Shown here piece by piece: positions 32,415-46,300 of a stretch of DNA of 64,000 nucleotides. The notes under the pieces were generated by a model. That model did no database searches and was not told where the DNA came from. It worked only from the letters and a program-made list of their open reading frames with translations. This stretch comes from Liolophura sinensis. Lineage: Eukaryota; Mollusca; Polyplacophora; Chitonida; Chitonidae. The position numbers were made by a program, and so were the translations under genes. The stretch's first letter is position 1. Each line of letters begins with the position of its first letter. The DNA lies in the NCBI RefSeq assembly GCF_032854445.1, contig NC_088300.1, positions 67,060,984-67,124,983 on the forward strand. The letters run 5' to 3'.

Positions 32415-35400
32415 CTGAGGAATAGACAAGGAAACAATGGGATTAGATTTCAATCAGTCAATCATAGTCATTCAGTCAAAAACAGTATGGTTTGAAATAA
32501 CATTTATTTCTTGCCATAATTAAGTCATGTCTACTTATGGCATTCAAAAACATTTTATTTTAGTTTCTGAGGAGATAGATGTATTTATTGAGTAAAATTC
32601 CTTATATTTTTGCCTTTTTACTACCGTGATCATCTTTACAGTTGAAAAATAAATTTCATAGGCTTCCTTGGAGTCATAATATAAGCATGTCTCATTCTAA
32701 AATGGCTTTCAATAATGTAACAGCTAGACAAACTACCAAATCCCATTTGGGTTTATAACAGACTGTAAAAGTACTAATTGGGGCTAAATTTTCCCCATGA
32801 TTAATAATTACTCATTTTGTGTAATCCTACGATCTAAAATAGGCGTTTTTGAGATTTTTCTAGAAGGTAGGATAACATCATACTGGAAACAGAAAATGTA
32901 AATTTTTGGGGTTTAATTGCCTCCAAAAAGCACTTTTGGTATGAATTTTTCGTGAAAATACATTAGCTGGGTACATTAACGAAACCACCAGTCACACCTG
33001 TTCCCACCTGAGCATTTTTTTCATGCTCCTAAAAATGCACTTTTCACATGAATTTTTATGGAAAGTACATTAGCTATGTACATTGACGAAAACATCCTCA
33101 TCACACCTGTTCCCACTTGGGCAATTTCTCCAGTTTTTTTGGACTCACCTGTAATTTAGTTTCTTGTTCCACCTGCTCGCTGTAGAGTTTGTTAGACGTG
33201 GCATTAAGAGCTGTCTGGTGAGTAGGACTGCCCGTTACGCTATAGATCTCGGGCTGTTTTCTGAAACAAGATCACATAGATATATAGAAATATGAGAAGA
33301 CAACACCAGGTTACTTACCATCAGGAAACAGTAAGTACACCTGGGTACCTGTTCATTTATTAAGAATAAGCAGCCTGAATGTTTTCCAGAATGGTTACCA
33401 TGGTAATGAGTCTCCAAAAATTATAAAAGAAAGTCAAAAAATAAATTATAAAAGATAAAAGTACACATTAAAAATCTACTTATTATTTTATTCACATCAG
33501 AACTTTAAAAGAATTATGATGCTCTCATGTGATAAAACTGATGCCAATAACATTTTAGTTTCCAACCAAAAACTGTTCCGGAATGGATACTACAGAGCTA
33601 ATTCAAACATTTTTTTCTGCTATGTGTTAACATTTTATATCGACATACATGTTACAGACAATTTATGTATCAGTTGAATCTAGAAATGTATTGCACCATA
33701 TAAGTATATAGATATATATATATGCATGTATAATACCCAAGCAAAGCTTCAGTGTCTCTGTCATGCATCATAGGCATATACAGGCATATATAGGCACAGA
33801 GTAGAAGTCCCGCCATTACTATGCCAGGGTAGTTGACTACTCGCACAGGTTTACGATTCAAGATACGATCATCATACATTTAACTTAATTTTGTACCATA
33901 ACTTAACTTGGCTTGCTGACATCGTACTTAGTATATGGCTACAGCACTAAGTTTTTGCCTATACTGAAAGCCCACTTCCACAGAAAAGCAGATTTGGCGC
34001 AAACCAATAGCTAAACAAATTCAAATTTTCAACTTAGCAAATGTAAATGTAATCAATTAAACCTTTTGCAATTTTACCAACTGTTACAATAAATCTGTTA
34101 CTTTTTCCTAAGCAGATTTTGCACAATCCAACTGTTTGAGAAATTTGACATCAATATTTGCAAGAGTCCTAAATTACATCATGTGCTATTATTACAGCTT
34201 ACATAATAAACAAATATACCTGTATTACTATAAGACCAATATTGGTAAGGGTATTACCAGTACTATGATATATAATCATGTTCACAAACCAACCAATTTA
34301 TTATAGTATATATATGATCATATTCATAAAATTAAAATATGACTGTTAATAATACTTGTAATCATTACGACAAACCAAGAAATGTTTATAACACTTGTGT
34401 TCAGGAACAGAGTTATGTTTATAATACTTGTGTTGACAAACTAACTTATGCCATACAAAATATCTTGTTAACATCATCGCTATACATGTATTTAAAAAAA
34501 AAAAGTTGCTGTAATAATCAGAGCAAAGGTAATATGTAATGCATAAAGAACATATAGCAAAGAGCTCCAGTATTTATACTAGTCCTTTTTTTTTACATTG
34601 CTATTCTGATAATGATGACACTTTCTCTCATATTACTGCTCAGATTCTGTTTTTCTCATTGCGTAATGGAATATTCATTACCATATTACTCTAACGTTTC
34701 GTACACCCCGATTTCATGTGATTAAAATCATTCTGGGACTCACCAATTCTGTTCCATTATGCTTATCAGGATAGGCTTTCTTATTAAAAATTCATGTTGC
34801 GTTTAAATTGGATAACACTTAAACAATCACAGTGGCAGAGGACAATCATTCACATTTCAGCACAAATTGATTGAAAAATAACATTAGACATGTATTATGA
34901 ATACGCATTCCCTATCTCCAGAGGCACTTGATGCAAGCTAACAAAACTAATTAAGGCATACTTTTCCATGCAAAGCATGCTCAACTATCAAGACTTCAAT
35001 TTATAAAGAACAAACAATGTGTATATAAAAAAATATACAAGGCGCAGAAATTTATGAGCAGTGCGATATATGTACAGGTACCATAAAGCAAGGGATGACC
35101 TTTCCTCATTATCTATGTAGGCCTATAGCTGATTTATATGGTGAAAGGCAAGATGTTTGGAAGGGAGCATTCTTATCTGAAATACTGTGTTTCTGAGAGG
35201 ATTGGGTTTCTATTTTTAATGTAGACATACTGTGCTTTGAAACAATCTTATAGTTTTTCGTTTTTCTCAAAAAAAATTTGATGCAAAAATCTGGTTGTTT
35301 AACCAACAATTTTCATGTAAAATGTCAGTAGTACATGAATTTATGCCATTGCTTTCCATTTAGTACTCCTGATGTTGGCATCACGAAATGCGCAAATGCA

Positions 35401-38400
35401 GAGGAATGGAATATGGCTTCATTTTCTGGAGTAACACTTCTCGTGTTTTAGAGTACTGAATTCTATAATGAATAATCTTGGCAACAGGTAGTGTTAAGAA
35501 CTAGATAATCAAAAAAGTTTCCACTAAAGCTTTGGCAGTCATCCTTAGAGAGAGGAAAAAAGCTGTCTAATCCTGACAAAAAGCTGTTGGTGGACTAATT
35601 TCAAGGTGTGAAACGTAACTGGTGCATACACAATATGTTTGCATGTCTGCTAGCTGACTTACTACAGGTAACAAATCCTGTTTAATATATGTACTACCCA
35701 GAGAAACATTTAAGGAGACTTTCAACCAAAGTATTTAAAAAAAATTTAGCTGCCTTTCTTCCCAGCTTCTTCACAAATATGTGATTTTTGGTCAGTTTTT
35801 TTACTGATTAAATTTCTTGAGGTTGCACTGCTATTTATATGGAAAACAAAAGAGTAAATAAAAGAAAAACATGCATGTCAATGAAAACATGCCATTTGAA
35901 ATCAAACAGTTGCTAAGATATGCTGGTGTCTCAAATGTTTTAGTAGATCCTACACTACAAAAAAAAAACCACACATTCCCAGTGGCTTCAAAGCTTTTAA
36001 AAAATTATTTCAAATGCTAAAATGAAATGCATCACATTATACTAAACAAGTAGTAACTTAACTCCAAAAAAAAGAGAAATGTTTGAGCGATGTTCAAATG
36101 AAAATGCAATAAAACACGAATCTGAACATCCTAAACAAACAGAAAAAAAAATTTGTACATGGAAGCCAGGCTTAGTGTTCATTGCAACTGCCATTCCAAA
36201 CTAAATGTTTACCTGCGAAGGAAGGCCCAGAACTCAAACTGAACAGCCCTGGACTGCTTCAATCTGGGAAAGGATCAATATCCAATGTTCTTTAAACGCG
36301 CTCAGAACACAGAAAAAACAAAACAAAAACGAGACAAACAAACGGAAGACTCAAGGAAGGAAGCGAGTTAAAAAAAAAACACGAGAGTATCAAGACAGAC
36401 GAGAAATATGGGCTTATACCCAAGCTAAACATGTGTAAAAAGCATATCAATAAATCAATGAGGTTGTATGTATGTATGTAAGTGTATTTGTTCGAGATAA
36501 AGAGTTTCTTTGGAGTGTTGAGGCTGACATCCCCCCACATGATGGCTGTGGTTGTACTTGAATGAGTTTGGAACCAATACTCAAATGTCAACTCATCACT
36601 GGTGAGACAGCATGATGGATATCTACAGCAGATGTTCTCTCAGGTTTTATTCCTGTACTGAAGACTCACTGCCAGCAGATGTTCAAATTCATCACCAGTA
36701 CAGCCAGTAGAACCTCCCCCTGCCTCTCCTCCCCTTCTCTACTGTGCCTCCCTGTCTGTATCACTGCAAAGCTCTCACCTCACTCCCCCCTCCCTCATCC
36801 CTTCTTGGGACTGCTGCACCTCAGCTGGGGGCAGCAGACCTTAGCAGGCCTAATCACACCTCCGCACAGATCCTTCCACCAATTTACAATAAACATACAC
36901 CTGGAATTTATTATCCAAACAAATTCTTCAGATAAGTAGCAATTTCCCAACTATTTTTGCTATAGTGCAACACGATGGTTTAGCGGAAAATCTGCTAATT
37001 GGTTCATTAGAAAGCAAAATTGTGGCCATCAATCCTGACTCTAACCCACCACCCATGACCTAGGAATGTGGGGTAGAGCTGGGTACATACTACTTTTTAT
37101 ATCATCATGTCATCTTCAAAAGCTATATATTATATTTAACTTGTCTTCCATCAAGATCTGTTATCTCTTACTATTAACATCCCCGGTTGCCAAAACAGAG
37201 TTCTATTTCACAGAATCTCCAAATCTGATTTTGGCCATGACAGATACTAATGGTGCACAAGGGATAAAACTTAAGACTTCAGAACCCTTAGGCCAATGAT
37301 ATAAAATTTGTAGTCTGTGCGGAGAAAAGCTTACACAGAAAGTACATAATCTGCACACACCTATGTCTACATTTTACATATGTTTACAAACAGCCAACAT
37401 ACGGAAGGTAAACAAATGTCTTATCGGATGATGGGTTGGTCTGGGGCTGAAGTCAGACAGCATATTTATACATATCTATATCCGGAGACTAAAGTACTAA
37501 TGCCAAGTCTAGCTGTGTATAATGGCTGCTAACTGGCCCTGCTGTCAGTCATTACAGTAAACTTTCTGCTGGTAGCCTGGCCACCACCCAAATGTCTGTG
37601 GAGCCATAACCCTCTACAGCCCAAAGGTTTTCCTTAAGGACAAGACTCGGTACTATATCTACTATGCGTTTTCATTTGCTGGAATGGGCAAAGTTGCCAA
37701 ACACTACAAATCATCACGGAGACGGGGAAATGAAAAAGCTGTCAACATGCAAGGCAAAAAAGCTACAGCCAAAACGATGTGCTTTGTTGGCATTCCAATA
37801 GGGCCCTTTCTGAGTAAAGGCCAGCTTTTTCAAGACTTGAAAGGAGCAATTTGAAAATTGCCTTCCAGATAAATGAGGTAGACTGCATGTTGAGTTTGCT
37901 TGAGTAGCCCTGTGATTTGCAGTTAGGAAAAAAAAAAGCCGCTAACATTTCCACTCCAATTCCTAATCAAGCGGGTGAGAAAAGGGGCAATTGGGTCGGA
38001 ATGATATTAATCCGGATTCCCTTCAGCGAGCAATTGGCTGACTAATTCCATCATTTGTGTATTCAATAAGGAGCGTTTGGCTCGTGTTTCGAGTCCGTGG
38101 ACAGTGTGAACATTAGAGGTGTAACTCTTGAGCAGACAGAAAGGCAGGAAACTCAGGAAGGTTCATTATGAAGATACCTCATCATTGTACTTCATTACTT
38201 TTGCTGTTTTCCTAATGCCTCCTGGATTATTTTTATGGTTCCCAGGCAGTTCTTAGCCAAAGATCACAGAAATAAAATCATTTTTGATCCTCTGATCACA
38301 AGTCTCAATGCAACTTAAGTACAGTTCATTATGCTTGCTCTAGACTTAACAACTACCCAGTCCGGACGCAATGGCAGACAGATATTATATTTTGAGGTAT

Positions 38401-41129
38401 TTTGAAAGCAGGGGTTGGGAAAAAAGATACATCTGAATTAATCTCACAAAAAATACCCCCCACCCCCACCCCGCCAAGAAGCCAACACAGGGATCATTAT
38501 ATTAGATTTTTCTTTTTGATTATTGTTTAAAGCCTTACATCTACACAAGAAGTTTCCCTTACATATGGTGGCATATAGAACATTATGGTGGAGGAACTCA
38601 GATTACATGACAGGATTATTCTGAACCTAGGACATCAACCTTTGGTAAGTTAATTATCATTAACTTTTGAGAGAAGATATATATTAACACACCGTCAAAA
38701 GGATAATCGTAAAATGGCTCTTAATTTAATTAAATTCATACTGAACTCTTTAATCATCCCTTATGTGAACGATTAATTTAATGCTAATAAGTGGTTTTCA
38801 ATCAACTTCCATCGAAATCTAGAATTCGAGCCACAGGCTTTGGCAAGTAGAGGTAACAGATCGCAGGAATTAAGGCTGGTTACCTGAATCTCGTCTCTAG
38901 ATCTGACACAACTGTGATAACCATTTATGAACTGAAATTGAAAGATGAATCATCTATCTTCCTTCCATCTGTGTGTTTCAAACTATACCCAATGAATGTT
39001 TGCCATTACTCTAACTAATCATGCAATACGAAGGTTCTTGCAAGATTTTTGCAGAACTCAAAGATCCCTTGATAATACATATATTGATAACAGATACACT
39101 GATAATACTAAATGGATATATTGATAACAGATATACAGTCTTGATAACTCTGAGTTATAGTGTAACAGGGTCCCAGCTACTTGAGGGAACTAGAGAAGCA
39201 CTCTGGATTCAAGTGTGTGGGGAGGGAAATGTGTACCTTCAATGTACCCTATTCAAATGATCAAACTAACCATAGATTTTGCACATCTTATGATTCTGAT
39301 GACCTCACAATACTATTGACATATTTCATCCCTCTGGCTCGATCACCAGCTCCACTGGCTCTGTCTTCCAACAGGTTATTATAGCCACAAGACAAATGTT
39401 TGAGCACGTGTTGGTGATATTGTAACCATACCCGCATGTCCCAATCTGTCTCACACTCTCTCTGTCGACTTTGATTAAAATGGATTTTTGTAATGCCCAG
39501 CTTCTCCAGTCGCCAAAGGTTACAGTGGTTAAGCTCAGACAAACTCACACATGTCTTAAAGGATCCTAACCAAAGACACCTTCAGCTCTGTCCACTTGGG
39601 CTCAGTTTGTTTTAGTATTTTCTGTTCTAACATATCCTGCCAGGCCTGCAGACAATATCTACATGTATATCGAAAACATATTCGGATCAGACATTTGGAT
39701 ATCATGGGGGTATCATGAATGGGTTTGCGAAGTACAGGTTTTAATCCCCTCCATATTGACAGACTGGGATTACAGGCACATGGCAGACACATGTACGGGC
39801 CTGATGGGGGGGAATATCGACAACAAATGAAAGAGGACAACAAATACTGGACACACTGGATACACAATCGATAGATGTTAAGGGGGTTATGGCGGAGGAA
39901 TTAAACAGGGGCATTGGAGGCACATATAGATCTGTACACACCAATAAGGCCATGGGACTCAGCTCATGCCTTCATAGTATAAGGGCCATATTTTGACTGT
40001 GTATGACGAATGACATATCAAATATTTGTACAGCTGGTATTGATGTGAGAAAAATAGTTTGGTGGATATATATGTTCAGCAGAATTATACATACAGAGAA
40101 AAAATGTCTTTCTTTGGACTCAATGAGTTCAATATTTGTATTTTGTTCTCTTTGACAGGAGGAAAGCATAATTGTTCGCTGGAAAAAAAAAGATATTGCT
40201 CCATAAAGTTTGACTGATTGATAAAATAATTCAGAGTATGCATTTACTCTCAAACTCCTTACCCGATTGAAATATACATGATGATACAGCTTTACCTTTA
40301 CAAAAGTCAAATTGGCACAGAACTTCAAAATATTTCTCTGTAAAGCGCGTAAAACTTTTTGTTCAAAGCACTGAAAGATTAATAGCATTTTGGAATTGTG
40401 CGAGACGTTATGGAAATTTCACGGAATCGTGCCGTGGTCATTTAAATGCTGTCTTCAGCTGTGAGTAACATACTTCAAAGCCACCGACACTAGCGAGATG
40501 TTTGTACACATCAGGTCCTTGTACCTAGCACAACCCAGGGGTCCAGCAGAAGACAGACCCAGCTTTGGTTGGTTTGACAGTAATTAATAATGAGCTGTCT
40601 GTTCTCACCTCGTTTATAATTGCTCCATTATTGTTTAGGCAAGGCTGTAGCTGACTTGTCTGCTTCATGTTGTATTGACATTACAAACAAGCTTTGGCAG
40701 ATGTAATTCTGGTTTGTTTGTTCAAAGACATAATTGAAGTGGTTTCCACGACCCTAGATAAAGACAAACCTTCAAGTGACAGTTCTCTTTGAGCTCCTAA
40801 ATACCCTCAGGCGGGAATGTATGGGAAATATGTCATGTTTGGGGGAGATTTGAGCATTTCTTTCCTACTTGATTATATCTCCTGTTACAAAACAAAACAG
40901 GAACTCTACAGAGAGTATATTTTCTTTCTGACAAACCTCTTTTTTTTTCCTTTTCATACAGGACTAGGTTTATTTTCTGTAACAATGGACACAATAAATA
41001 AATTCCTTTCACAACAGAATTTATAAGTTCATACACAGTTGTTTTAATCAAAGCATATATGAACAACATATGGAGAGATCTTCTTGTCACCTATCCATAC
41101 ACACACACACATATATATATGGTCTTTGG

Positions 41130-41179
<50 letters not shown>

Positions 41180-43375
41180 CCTTTCACAACTGAGTTTATA
41201 CGTCTATACAGGCTTTTGAACAAAGCTAGTATTTGAAAAGCAAATGACACAAGATCTTTTTGTCAAATACTCATATATTCCCAACAGCCGCAGGCCTACA
41301 TAATGCTTTCTTAATGAGGTAACAAATAATTAACAAGAATACTGTGTCAGCAGTTTGTCTTTTTAGGTAAAGTTTGATAAGAAGATGAGCAAACAGGGCA
41401 GTTGTATCAGATACTGGATATGGTAATAATATTATTAACAAGCCACTGTTAACTGAAGGTCAATAAAACAGTAAGTTGAGTACCAGTTGTAAAACAAAAA
41501 CTGTGACGTTTTGCTGGCCAATTTGTGCCAGGGAACAATGGGTTCAAGGCGAAATGTGAAAGGACACGGCATATGAAATCACCTCATTTGGGGGGTAATT
41601 TGAGCTCATTAATTCTTAGCCTGGGGATCTGGTTGTGTGACAGTTTTGCTGGCACAAATGCAGGGATTGATTTACAGTCTAAATCATACACAGGGCTTGA
41701 GTTTGTGTTAGGGGTGAACGAAAGGGGCAAAGTCTGCTCACTAACGCCAAAATTACCCATGAATTCTAGTCATTTATCTGAACAAAATACCTGCACATGT
41801 TAGCATTGTAGCACATATGAGAAGAGAAACACAACCAAACTGCAGCTTGGCAAATTTTATATATACAAACCTGGAAATAAATTTTTAAGTTGGTACAGTA
41901 CATAATGGCAGATAAAAAAAAAAAGTTACAAAAAAGCTACTATGTTATTTACCGGACAGTTTTGTCTTGTACCAAACAGATGACTCCTGTCAAAATACTT
42001 CATGTATCTGGTGTAGGAAGCCTGCTTATTTAGCCACCCAACCTGCGAATGGTCATGGATTTCCCCCGAGCTCTGCCCGGTTTCCACCCACCATAATGTT
42101 GGCCGCCCACGTATAAAGGAAATTTTCTTGAGAAGGGCGTAAAACACCAATCAAATAAATATTTAGCCACCCTTACGCTAGCTAGCTGCCTGAACTCATT
42201 TTATACCCTGTTTTTTTTTCTTGTATTCAAAACTGATAGCTTTGCAGAAAGAAGTTATTAACACGACAGTGTCCCTGCCCTGACAGTCCTCTTTCTTATA
42301 AAAATATAAAATTTTAGGAATGACTGTTCAACTTCTCTCTCAATTCTTTAGATTTTTAATTTGACTTGATTGATCAGACTCTCAGGGATAGTCAATCCTT
42401 TAGAAGTCAAATACTGGTTAACCAATTTGTTCATAGCCATCCAAGTCAATCCAACACTCACTTTAAACTGATCATCGCAGGGACCGTTTCCGACACATTA
42501 ATTGACATCAATTACGGTACAAAAAAAGAGAAGGTGACATGCGAAAGAGCTTTCATGTTGTCAACAATCTACGCATATTAAATCCTTATTAGATTTCATT
42601 TCCGTCTTTTAACTAAAAGCTTAAAAAAATTTATAATGTCAACATAACCACAACACACATTAAGTCAAGTGCTATTCTGAATCCATGTTGCAGATCTTGT
42701 AACAAACCTCATGTGTGTGGCAGGAAAAGCCGGGGGTGGGGGGGTGGGGTGGAGGTGGTTGGGGGGTGTAGTGTCCAGGGTGCGGGTAGGGGAAAGAATA
42801 GCATCAGTCTCATTAAATCTCTCATCTGGATATGAACCATCTCAGTTTCAAATCCAGATTACACAGTCCTTCATTTCAAGTCCTGCAATAAAGATATCGA
42901 GGGTTAACATCGATAAAATTTAATAAAAGAAATTCATGCATGACAGCATGAGAATTTATACTTACTTGTATAGAACACAGGCTAGGACAATAACTGCCAC
43001 ACCCACAGCAGAACAACATATACAGACGATCACCAGTTTACAAGAATGGCCACAGCTGAGGGAGGAAAGCACTGTAGCCTTGACCAGGTTAGCACCGGGA
43101 ATGTCAATGTTGCACCGTCGTGCCAAGTGAAATTTTACGTCCCGCCAATGAGGTCCAATACAACTCCAGTTCACTTTTTCCAACAGCTTTCCTTGCGCCC
43201 ACGGCGGTGGGCAAGGGAATTTCTCCCAGTATCCTAGTATGAGCTCCTTGTCATCATGCGCACTGAAAGGGTTTTCATTTGAAGCGGTTGGGAACTTTTT
43301 ACAACACTGACTGCGGTGGTTGGGGTCAACTGGGATAGACATCATCCTTTCTCCAGTGTAGCGAGAGGGAAAGTC
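31731..43375 (-). CDS. 3' part of a single-pass membrane protein gene (3 exons, 401 aa visible)
   Basis: Exons 42966-43375, 33149-33260 and 31731-32414 join in phase. Order: a Cys-containing ectodomain piece (visible residues 1-113; motifs RSQCCKKF, FPCPPPW, NWSCIGPHW with an N-glycosylation sequon, ARRCNIDIP), then a transmembrane helix (about 114-135, LVIVCICCSAVGVAVIVLAC), then a 265-residue cytoplasmic tail. The tail has PPIYEYID, a polyproline run VPPPPAPPPPPI, many Ser/Arg sites and a basic stretch RRGKRRRQ before SSSLNQ. The Cys next to and inside the helix could be palmitoylated. The tail looks like an adaptor-binding platform (SH3, WW or profilin-type ligands, phosphotyrosine). I do not recognise the family. 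Upstream exons are missing from the visible set and probably lie right of the window. It is likely a neuronal or adhesion receptor by architecture only. Confidence 0.8.
32415..33148 (-). other. intron of the membrane-protein gene
   Basis: No repeat family recognised. Two adjacent stretches (about 32935-33010 and 33045-33125) are near copies: both contain ACATTAGCT, GTACATT-ACGAAA and CACACCTGTTCCCAC, a local tandem duplication of about 110 bases. Confidence 0.6.
33149..33260 (-). CDS. membrane protein gene: first cytoplasmic exon
   Basis: Acceptor CTTGTTTCAG, donor AAATTACAG followed by GTGAGTCC. It encodes KQPEIYSVTGSPTHQTALNA, then TSNKLYSEQVEQETKLQ. Phase 2 in (restoring Lys) and 0 out; too short to be found by ORF length alone. 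Confidence 0.85.
33261..42026 (-). other. large intron of the membrane-protein gene
   Basis: Nearly 10 kb between the TM exon and the first cytoplasmic exon. Mostly unique AT-rich sequence without SINEs until 42027. C-rich run at 38456-38475. A region at 39300-39950 is more GC-balanced with overlapping ORFs but no exon-like borders. Confidence 0.6.
41098..41178. repeat. (AC)n / (AT)n compound microsatellite
   Basis: ACACACACACAC then ATATATATAT, a 10-base unique spacer, then about 48 bases of TA repeats (41130-41178). Confidence 0.95.
42027..42172 (+). mobile_element. SINE-A, strongly 5'-truncated, 13-bp target-site duplication
   Basis: Element 42040-42159 keeps only about 120 bases from ACCTGCGAATGGTC to the short AAATAAAT tail. 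The direct repeat TATTTAGCCACCC is exact at 42027-42039 and 42160-42172. It sits inside the membrane-protein intron. Confidence 0.93.
42725..42770 (+). other. G-rich run, putative quadruplex
   Basis: Runs of GGGGG, GGGGGGG, GGGG and GGGGGG separated by one to about ten bases, about 200 bases 3' (in gene direction) of the TM exon. Formation is not tested. Confidence 0.6.
42966..43375 (-). CDS. membrane protein gene: juxtamembrane ectodomain and TM exon
   Basis: Acceptor TATCCTCTCTTCAG, donor CTATACAA followed by GTAAGTAT. 410 bases, phase 0 in and 2 out. The frame before the acceptor meets a stop, supporting the border. Confidence 0.82.
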
Positions 43376-46300
43376 CTGAAGAGAGGATATAGATGAATTA
43401 TTGGTCTAAAATAAAGAGGTGAAAGTTACACAAGTATTTTGAAAACTCTCTGTCATACCTTATGAATGATGAAAAGAAATATACATTAAGCAAATCTGAA
43501 GTAAAAAGCAGTTATCGGTTTATACATTGCACTCGCTTTCATACATACATCTATCTATAATTACAATGAAAGCTAACAAATCTCATAAACACATCAAATT
43601 AAAAGTTTGTTTGGTACCATATGAGTTCCACATACAAGTAAGTTATAAAACAACCTGTGGAAATCAGATAGTATTGCTCTAATATGGTACGACATTCAAG
43701 AGATTTGTGGTTGAACTTGCCGAGAATTTAAAGCAAAAATTTGACTTTATTGGGAAATTTAATGTTTGCATAGTTGCTGTTACTAAAAAGTAGAAAATAG
43801 AAGTCCCCCAACAACTATAAAACCCAATAGTTGAACTTCACTACAACAATTCTGCTTGACATCTAGTTTATTTTCCTAGACCCAATAAAAACGTTTTTGT
43901 GGGGAAAGTTCAGCATTCCAACCTAACCTACACACTACACAGAAAAATGTAGTTGCCAATGTGTTCCACATGTGAAAAACACTGTTGTGGCCAACAACAC
44001 AATAGTTCTTCTTTCCTTGCAGGTGCCAAGCTTATTACCACATATTACATGATTACAGAGAAAATGAAATTTCTGCACAAACTTGATAAACACGAGGAAG
44101 TAATTTGGCAAAGAGGTTTGTGAGGTTGAAAGATAAAAAATTGTGGCATCTTAACATTTAGATTTTTTTTCTGCAAAGCCTATTATATTTGTAATCCTCT
44201 GGCTTGAGGTTTAATGTTGTTTTCAAAATTATTTTGGTTATCTTAAAAGGCTAATTCTTTGAATCAGGCTGGTGCCAATATCAACATATATATGGCATTG
44301 CCCCACTGGAAATCCATGCCAAAGACACCAGATCTGACTACCACCATGCTAGGAAGCATCAAGATTGTTGACTTTAAGGTTCAAGGCATGACCCTATTTG
44401 GGACTGAGGCCCGGGTATATTCTTCCACTCAACCATTACCATGTGGTTCCATCCAATTCTGACATACGAATAACCTCACTGTTGAGTCAGGGACAACTAA
44501 AGGTGATTAAATGCCATAGTGTAAGTTGTTTAATCTTTTCTGTGTACATAAATCAACAAGGTCACACTAGTAACTACCACTGCAATCTGGGTGGAAGACT
44601 GGTGTACTAGATGACCTTTATCCACCTAGTTACTCCCAGATAGACCAGGGCAAGAAGCAATTGTGGGACCATAAAGCTGGAAACCTTATCAATAAGAACA
44701 GCTTAACAAGCCTCTGAAGGGGTTTGCCAAGGAAACAACAACCATCTCTTGGGGTGTGCATCAATAGAACAGCCCTGGATCTGCCAAGACATTAAACTCC
44801 CATCTGGCAGATGAGGGGGAGCCAGACTGTAGAATACCTGCTGAGTATCTGCCATTTACCAAGCATCTCATAAGTAGACCACTGGGATAAACTGGTGGCA
44901 GAGGCTACAAGTTTGGTATTACTCTTGAAGTCTACCATCATGCAAGTTTCATGACCAAGGCATCACTAGCTGTTCCCTGATCACACACCTTTACATGCCG
45001 AACATGCCAGGCTAATTCCTTAACACAACTTCATCTGCACAGTGCCTGTTCTACCAGACTCCCACTGGCTATATTTGCTATTGAGAGTTGTTTATGACTT
45101 CTACATTTACTCTGCCATGAAACTTTTGTCTGCATTAGGGAAAAAGATATTCATCATCATTTAAAAATCCTTTCTTTCATTTGCTCATGAAAAATATGAT
45201 AAATTCCGGTTACGTTTCATTCCACACAGTACCGTTAACGAAATAAAAAAAGCCAAAAAAGAAAATGTATAAAATTAATTTGAATTTAAATCTGCACTTT
45301 TCATTTGATCAAAGAAATTCTCTGCTCACATGAGCAGAGACAGAGATAATTTCAAACAATTCTATGGAAAAACTGAGAGATTTATTGGGAATTTATGGTA
45401 AAAGTGGGTTTAGTTGAAGGAAGGCTTTTAACTGGTTAAGTGGAGAAGCTGAAAGACATTGGAGTTCACTACTGAAGAGGGACAAGGGCTTAATCGCAGA
45501 CTAATCACTTAGTCTACTTAAAATTCTGTGGCATAAAACCCAGAGGAACCTTCATACTGCACTCTAAAAAAAAAACAAGGAAATGTCCAAGAACCTAAAA
45601 AACAGCATAAAAACCACTGACAGCAGCCAAAAGTAAAGTTTTTGTGTTCAATTTCAGCTTAGCATCACTTTAAATCTTAAACATTCAGCATGTCAAGACA
45701 ATCGGGTATTTAGAGAATATTGGCAAGGGAACTGAGATAAATGAAACAAGCCTGCGGTCCAAAATGGAATGCATCAATGCAAATAGATACAGTGTTTCTG
45801 GTGAGATTGGGTGTACGCAGCAGAACCTTTGGAGTTTGAACCGAGACAGACCCACATGCTACTGACAGAAAGTCAGTGGTATCTCTCGGGACCCATGCAT
45901 ACTATTAAGGCTTGAGCTGATTGGGCAGGGGAGCTGTGAATACAGTTTAATTTTCTCACCAGACAGCTGACCAAACAGACGGAAATGATGAAGGAATCTA
46001 ATTTCTCATGGCCTGCCATTTGTACTACTGCTGTTATCAGATTAATGTTAGAGCACTGTGGGGTATGGGTCACTCCAGCCACAAACTGGTCAGATTCTGC
46101 ATGGTCAGGGCCAGGCCTCTAGTGACTCACCCACAGCCTCTTCAGCTTACAACTGATAATCAACTCCATCCCTCTAGTTATATAATTCATTAGATTTCAT
46201 AGAGTGTGCCTAACATCTGATAAGACCCTATCTTAGTCATTTCTGAGCTCAGATGATTGAGGGTCAAGTCTGCTGAGTTTACCACCAGATGGCATAGGGA

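Noticed and set aside
32067-32495. 142-residue plus-strand ORF
   Set aside because: Antisense to the proline-rich last exon of the membrane-protein gene.
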